A stretch of DNA of 64,000 nucleotides, taken from the NCBI RefSeq assembly GCF_001638985.1, contig NW_017265140.1:806001-870000 (forward strand). Direction: 5' to 3'. The number at the start of each line of letters is the position of its first letter. The stretch's first letter is position 1. Below the pieces are notes generated by a model. It had not been told where the DNA came from. It worked only from the letters and a program-made list of their open reading frames with translations, and made no database searches. Source of the stretch: Phycomyces blakesleeanus NRRL 1555(-). Its lineage: Eukaryota > Mucoromycota > Mucoromycetes > Mucorales > Phycomycetaceae. Below, piece by piece: positions 58,899 through 64,000 of the stretch. Both the position numbers and the translations under genes were made by a program.

Positions 58899-60946
58899 AT
58901 GCCAGAACCTACAAAAGAACAAATTCAACTAGTATTTAAAAAACTCAAACAAAACAGATACAACAAGGCAAGGGAATTGCAGATTTAGACGCGTACATCA
59001 TAAAAAAACAAGAGAGAAGAAAAGTCTAATAAAAAAGAATTACTTTATTATCAATTATATATACACAGTCTTGCTTTGATTGTAATTCAAAGAACCCAAC
59101 ATGGGCTTCAGTTTCGTTCGGAATCTATATTTGTACCGATTGCTCATCTGCCCATCGTAACCTTGGTGTTCACATTAGTTTTGTGAGGTAAGAATAGGAA
59201 ATCTGGCATCAAAGGACTTGGAATGAAAGAATATATATATGTCAAAGCATATTATTCAATAAAATAAAATGAAATAAAATATGTATTGTTATTATTATTA
59301 TTATAATAATAATACTCTTGTGTGTTTTATCTATTCTCTTCACCTCATTAACCCATTATTTCTTTATCAATTACACAGATCTACTGTTCTTGACTCCTGG
59401 ACTTGGAGCCAATTACGTCTTATGAAAGTTGGTGGCAATCAGCCCGCAACAGAGCACTTTTCAAAAAGCGGCAGTGGATCAAACAAGGATGCTAGAACCA
59501 AATATGGAAGCAAGGCTGGGCAACAGTACAAAGAATTGTTGGAAAAGAGAGCAGCAGAGGATTTAATTGCGTATGTCGACTTTTTTTTGTTTTGTTTTCC
59601 TGTTACGTTTACAAAAAGAATGTACATATACATGTGTATATTTAATGCCATCTCTTTTTTTTAGAAACCCTACGTCCGTAGTAATCGAAATGGACAGTAA
59701 TGCTGAACAAGAGGAAGAAGTACAACAGACCACACCTGCCAAGAAAGAAACCGAAGAGGCAGCAGAAGAAGACAGTGAAAAATTATCGGATTCTAAAACG
59801 GAAACTACACCCACTCCACAACCACCATCACAATCACAATCGCCATCATCACCTCCACCTCCACCACCACAATCATCATCAGCCGAAAATCCCGCCGAGC
59901 CTTCTACTCCTACCACTATTCCTACAAATACACAAGCTAGACCAACCATCGCTTCAGCCCGTAGCTCAACACGCACCACTATCGGCGCTAGAAAAACTGG
60001 TGCTCGTTCAGGAGCAAAGGCAGGAAAACTTGGTATCAAGAAAGCACCTGTGAACTTTAACTTTGAAGAGGCCAAGGCAAAGGAAATAGAAGATGCTGAA
60101 CGCAAGGCCAGATTGGGTTACTCTGAGGCAGAAAGATCAGAAGCAAGCACCGAAGAAAGTGCTCAACCCGAACGTCTCCGGGCTGCTGCACCCACGTCTT
60201 CTCGCCTGAATTATCAAGACGAAAGTGCTAAACAGAATGAGGAAGTTGAATATGAAAAGCTTGGATTCGGTATGGGCCGAATAGATCTGAAGGAAAAGTC
60301 TGGTGAACGGAATGCTGGAAATAATAGTTCGAGTGCAAATAACGGCAACAGTACTAATGGTAGAGGCGGCAGTAAAAGTGGGTTTGGATCGATGCCAAGA
60401 GTAGAATCATATGGTGAAGAAAACAGCCAATCCGCACGCGAAAAGTTTGGCAACGCAAAGGCTATTTCTTCAGATCAATTCTTTGGAAGAAATGCCTATG
60501 ATCCTGCTGTGGCTGCCGAACAATCGGCTAGATTGTCTCAGTTTAAGGGTGCACGCGCAATTTCATCTGATCAATACTTTGGAAGAGAAGATGATTTTGA
60601 CGGTAGTTCAACTGGCAACTCTGGTGGTGTGTCTTTGGGTGGATCTGGAGTAGGAATGGGCGGTGCTGGCGATTGGGATGCACTCCAAAATGCCGCCAGT
60701 GGTATGGCGCGTACATTTGTAGGTCAGGCTAGTGCTGATCTTGATGCAGTAAAGGATCTTGCAGAAAACGCAACAGCAAAGGTAAAGAAAAAACAGATAT
60801 GTTTAAATTTACATTTTGGCTTGACCTTTGATTTCTGTTTTATTTTCAACGAACGAATAATCACCATACTAACACTAATAACAATTGGTTTATTCTTATT
60901 TTAGTTGCAAGACATTTTCCATGATTTACAGGTAAATTTTACATAA
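58899..60946 (+). CDS. GLO3: ArfGAP of the GLO3/ArfGAP2-3 type, 5 exons
   Basis: Exons 58899-58967, 59069-59187, 59379-59570, 59665-60781, 60905-60946, giving 512 residues. It stimulates GTP hydrolysis by Arf1 on COPI vesicles in Golgi-to-ER traffic. The ArfGAP domain is at 8-130: [15 protein letters not shown], the C4 zinc finger C25-x2-C28-x16-C45-x2-C48, and the arginine finger R53 in [15 protein letters not shown], followed by [18 protein letters not shown] Pro/Ser/Gln-rich linker follows, then [20 protein letters not shown] and [11 protein letters not shown]. Two GLO3-type repeats near the C terminus, [14 protein letters not shown] and [13 protein letters not shown], are the Glo3/ArfGAP2-3 hallmark. 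The first intron (58968-59068) begins with GC rather than GT. The end [13 protein letters not shown] assumes no further exon. Confidence 0.93.
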
Positions 60947-61963
60947 TTTTGTATAACCAGAAAATACATATGGTTTTAGAGAACATCTTTTACTAGAGGA
61001 AGAACCAAAAAAATAATAATCTAACAATGTATTATATAGCACCGTTACAACTATTAGACTATCATGTCCTAGTCCAGCTGTTTCTTTTATATCTTCTTCT
61101 TTGTAGATAAAGAAGTGTTTCAAAACCGTTTCTCCATTGCTATTACAATAAAATAAAATTATAATGCCTCTCATATTCAAACAATTTAGTGCATCTTATT
61201 CTTCTTGTTTATCAGATGACAAATGTATAACATTAGCTTTTTAAATAGTTTTCTTTATTGTCTGCTCCTTATTTACTACTTTTGAATTATTATTATTATT
61301 TATTTTCAAAAAAAGAACGCAACTTTTGACTATGTATACTCGAAACCTTGTAACAATTTGTATACACATACATACATACATATATATATATTGGGACCGA
61401 GGGGGAGGAAATTATGAGGTAAAGTTTTCATATATTGCATCTTGGTTTTACATCTCCCGTCCAAAAACCACCAAAAGGTTTAAAACCACAATCCCAAAAG
61501 TAGCTCTATACCTACACTATCCTTTTTTCTTTCTTTCTTCCTATTTGATTCTCTCTACTGTATATAATTATATAGTTATACAGTTATACAGTTTTTCAGT
61601 TATTTTGATTACTCTGGATTCACCTATATTCATTGACTTGATATATAGACGAGTATTATATCCAAGCAAAACAAGGTTGTTATTTATGTTTATTTTATAT
61701 TTGAAAACACGACAGGATATTTCATACCTTATTTAATTTATTTGTTTCTTTTTTGAAACAAGTGCCATTAAATTCTCGGTGCTTGCGACATTTTATTTAT
61801 TATTAATACATATATAAAGAAAGGAGAGAAACGTTTCCGAAAAGGATAGAATATAATACATAATTATATTTATTAAAGAAGCGGGATTATTAAGACAACA
61901 AACGTACAAAATTTATATAAATATACAAGATACACACAGACACATATTTACTACATATTGGAT
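60947..61963. other. Intergenic region
   Basis: AT-rich, with a TA/CA run at about 61365-61390 and a pyrimidine-rich stretch near 61525-61560. An open plus frame at 61326-61736 is Tyr/Ile/Ser-rich and low-complexity; I do not accept it. Confidence 0.5.
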
Positions 61964-63268
61964 ATGGAATCCGAAACAAACTCATTCAACAAATACAAGA
62001 TTGTCGAATACAATGATCAGATATTCATGATTCCTATTCGACGAGTCAATCGACAATCTGTCCTACTCTTTTCTGATGTCCAAGCGCTCGTACCATCTGC
62101 AACTGCATTGGTGTCAATGGGAAAATTGATTCCTTTCGAAATAGATCCCTTTAGTCTAGTCGAACTCGAACCACGACGAGTTGTCATAGCAGAGCAAGAT
62201 ACTACCTGGGAGGCATACTCCCCAGAGCAACAGACAAGACAAGGCGCCAATCGCAAGATTCTCCAAAAGCTTGTCGATCTAGAAACCAAGATTGATGGAA
62301 TAACTCAATGTTTGAATAGCATGTTGATTCATCAGCAGAATGAACACGATCCTTCTCTAAATACTTTACCTCAAAACAGTGCACAGTTGCAAACAGAAAT
62401 ACCGACAGACTGTGTATCTGTGCCTCAACTCAATAGCATTACAAATCATTCTACACAAGACAGTACAGGAATAACACCACCAATACCATCAGCAACAATA
62501 GGAACAGAAGCAACACCACCAACACCAACACCACCAACACCGACACCGTCATCAACAACAACAGAGCCACCATCAACAGAGCCATCAGCAGTCGAAGACG
62601 AAGACGAAGACGAAGATGAAGAGGAAGATGAAGAGGAAGAGGAAGAGGAAGAGGAAGACGAGGACGAGGACGAGGACGATGAGGACGAAGATGAAGATGG
62701 AGAGGAAATAGAAATCAGACCGAACTCACATCCCGTACATGGTCAATCAAGAGAAAGATCCCAGAGCCCCCCACCTGCCTTTTCATCTTCTCCCCACACC
62801 GGAAATACTGTCATGAGTAGGGAAGCAGCTAGTGCAAATCAACAGCCTCTGGCAGAGGGAGATGCGCCTCCATCATACGAAACCTCAATCTTTGGCAGTA
62901 TCAAGGCATTGATGCAAAAACTACACATATTTGAGAGACACATCCCCAATCGCCACAAATCACCTCGATGGCTGGTACGGAGAGTAGAGTGGGTCGAACG
63001 TGTTCCAAACAGCATTGAGCAAGTGGCGTATCAGATAGTCCAGCTGGAAATGGCGCTGTTGTGGACTGCTGTGACAGAAGCCTGGATCAACGAACGTGAA
63101 ACATGGCTGACGTTGGTAGCCAGTGCACGGTCCGAGCGACACTTGGCAGGAGCATTAATTAGTTTGGAGCGACACACGCTAGTTATGGATGAACAATGGA
63201 CCGAAGAGAAAGAACGTTGGGTAAACGAATTACTGGAGATGGTTGTACTGCCATTAAGCCATGGATAA
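61964..63268 (+). CDS. Unknown protein with long acidic tract and conserved-looking C-terminal helical domain
   Basis: 434 residues, single exon, from the first ATG (61964). Residues 1-75 look ordered (KIVEYNDQIFMIPIRRVN, VLLFSDVQALVPSATAL). A helix follows (KILQKLVDLETKIDGITQCL), then a Thr/Pro-rich linker and about 38 Glu/Asp residues at about 211-249. The C-terminal 115 residues are rich in Trp and Arg with two similar helical units: SIEQVAYQIVQLEMAL...WINERETW and HLAGALISLERHTL...WTEEKERW. This spacing recalls helical modules of chromatin proteins (WHIM-type), and the acidic tract would fit a histone-binding role, but that is only a resemblance. No signal peptide. I do not recognise an orthologue. 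Confidence 0.8.
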   Translation: MESETNSFNKYKIVEYNDQIFMIPIRRVNRQSVLLFSDVQALVPSATALVSMGKLIPFEIDPFSLVELEPRRVVIAEQDTTWEAYSPEQQTRQGANRKILQKLVDLETKIDGITQCLNSMLIHQQNEHDPSLNTLPQNSAQLQTEIPTDCVSVPQLNSITNHSTQDSTGITPPIPSATIGTEATPPTPTPPTPTPSSTTTEPPSTEPSAVEDEDEDEDEEEDEEEEEEEEEDEDEDEDDEDEDEDGEEIEIRPNSHPVHGQSRERSQSPPPAFSSSPHTGNTVMSREAASANQQPLAEGDAPPSYETSIFGSIKALMQKLHIFERHIPNRHKSPRWLVRRVEWVERVPNSIEQVAYQIVQLEMALLWTAVTEAWINERETWLTLVASARSERHLAGALISLERHTLVMDEQWTEEKERWVNELLEMVVLPLSHG

Positions 63269-63930
63269 ATGTATATTTACATATATTTGGATTCTTTTAA
63301 ACAATTTATATATCCAATATTCTTTTTCTTCCCCCCATTTTTTTCACGTGCTCATAGTTTTATTAAGTAAAAACATCTATTCTCCAATATATATATATAT
63401 GTAAATTGTATTAGCTTTACAATACCATTATATAGCTACCCAATGTGTTCATTCTTAATTCAATTACTAGGGATGTTAATTGGTCAAGTACATGGCATGT
63501 AGTAGATGCATCCATGCACATTCGAACAGCCCGATGACTTTCCCTTTTTATTTTTAGTTTGTTTGTTTCTGTGTTTCTTTGACTGTGCTGGGTAATAAAG
63601 ATATGATCAGTCAGAACACTATTTCTGCGACAGGGACACGTAAAATCCGCCCCAAAAACGTTGTCTTCAACGTAGGAGAAATCGCAACCAGCGAATGAGT
63701 TTGTGTGAGCTTATAGTCTGACAGCCTGGATAGCTTATATACTACATTCCTCGATTCCACCAAGGTACAAGACCTCATAACTAAAGTTTTCTTTATCAAG
63801 TTGAAAATATATCCCTAAAGCAAAGAAAAAAGAAAAAGACAGCCACAGCCACATCCGAATTCATAGTCAAGAGATTCTGTATTGTTGCATCCGCAGATTT
63901 TTTCCCCCGATACGAATATATATATATATA
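63269..63930. other. Intergenic region at the right end
   Basis: AT-rich 3' flank of the acidic protein gene, then a less AT-rich patch at 63480-63790. A plus frame of 31 codons from the ATG at 63603 (MISQNTISATGTRKIRPKN ...) lies here; it could be a first exon of a gene continuing outside, but no donor is convincing. A TA tract precedes 63931. Confidence 0.4.
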
Positions 63931-64000
63931 ATGGAAAAATTAACCTTTACAATATTCCTGCATGCAAATATTTTTGGCGAGGAGCTACGCCAACTCTCCC
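63931..64000 (+). CDS. Possible start of a gene cut by the right edge
   Basis: From the ATG at 63931 the frame is open to the window end: MEKLTFTIFLHANIFGEELR plus three residues. The ATG follows a TATATA tract. 23 codons are too few to judge; it may be chance. Confidence 0.25.
   Translation, partial: MEKLTFTIFLHANIFGEELRQLS

Noticed and set aside
59563..60105. Minus-strand frame of 180 residues, Ser/Val/Gly-rich
   Set aside because: It is the antisense of the Pro/Ser/Glu-rich linker of the ArfGAP gene.
61326..61736. Plus-strand frame of 136 residues before the acidic protein gene
   Set aside because: Tyr/Ile/Ser-rich translation of TA- and pyrimidine-rich promoter sequence, without conserved blocks.

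Overview
The window looks like nuclear DNA from a filamentous fungus of the Mucoromycota, most likely the order Mucorales. The evidence is an AT-rich background with many TA, T and A runs, many short GT-AG introns (about 50-200 nt, some with a canonical TACTAAC branch site), Tc1/mariner and PIF/Harbinger DNA transposons, and protein variants typical of that group. A Phycomyces-like genome would fit, but the species is an inference.

Layout. 1-1170: the 5' part of a disordered-protein gene running off the left edge (minus). 2272-4719: an 11-exon TRM11 tRNA methyltransferase gene (plus) that appears to contain a 3-nt microexon. 6234-7580: a complete Tc1 element with an open transposase. 9588-11602: a REEP/HVA22-type ER-shaping protein and an unknown, possibly mitochondrial, protein (both minus). 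13449-15666: a decayed PIF/Harbinger transposase beside its intact Myb/SANT-like accessory gene. 17197-18329: a FUS1-like single-pass SH3 membrane protein.

19849-41011 is the most unusual part: a tandem array of seven F-box/leucine-rich (RNI-like) units on the minus strand. Four are open (A-D), two have the full length but carry lesions (E, F), and one is a relic (between A and B). At least two units carry, divergently from the F-box gene, a small spliced gene for an 85-residue single-pass membrane or secreted protein. One copy is open and one is broken, and a third is suspected. An orphan Tc1 DNA-binding domain sits in the same array.

41012-44609 is mostly empty, with one possible tiny secreted protein and a tRNA-Pro(TGG) gene at 44610. 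From 45584 on, conserved housekeeping genes return: DUG3 (glutathione-degradation amidotransferase), an ANP1/MNN9-family mannosyltransferase, a seven-exon gene of unknown function, and NAD-dependent glycerol-3-phosphate dehydrogenase. After an AT-rich gap with a 396-bp MITE-like inverted-repeat element come an ArfGAP of the GLO3/ArfGAP2-3 type (apparently with a GC-AG intron) and an acidic low-complexity protein. A possible gene start lies at the right edge.

The conserved genes serve unrelated cell functions (tRNA modification, ER shape, COPI traffic, Golgi mannosylation, glutathione turnover, glycerol metabolism) and show no operon-like logic. The F-box array with its divergent small genes is the accessory, fast-evolving part of the window. 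All gene models come from reading the sequence; no search or transcript data were available.
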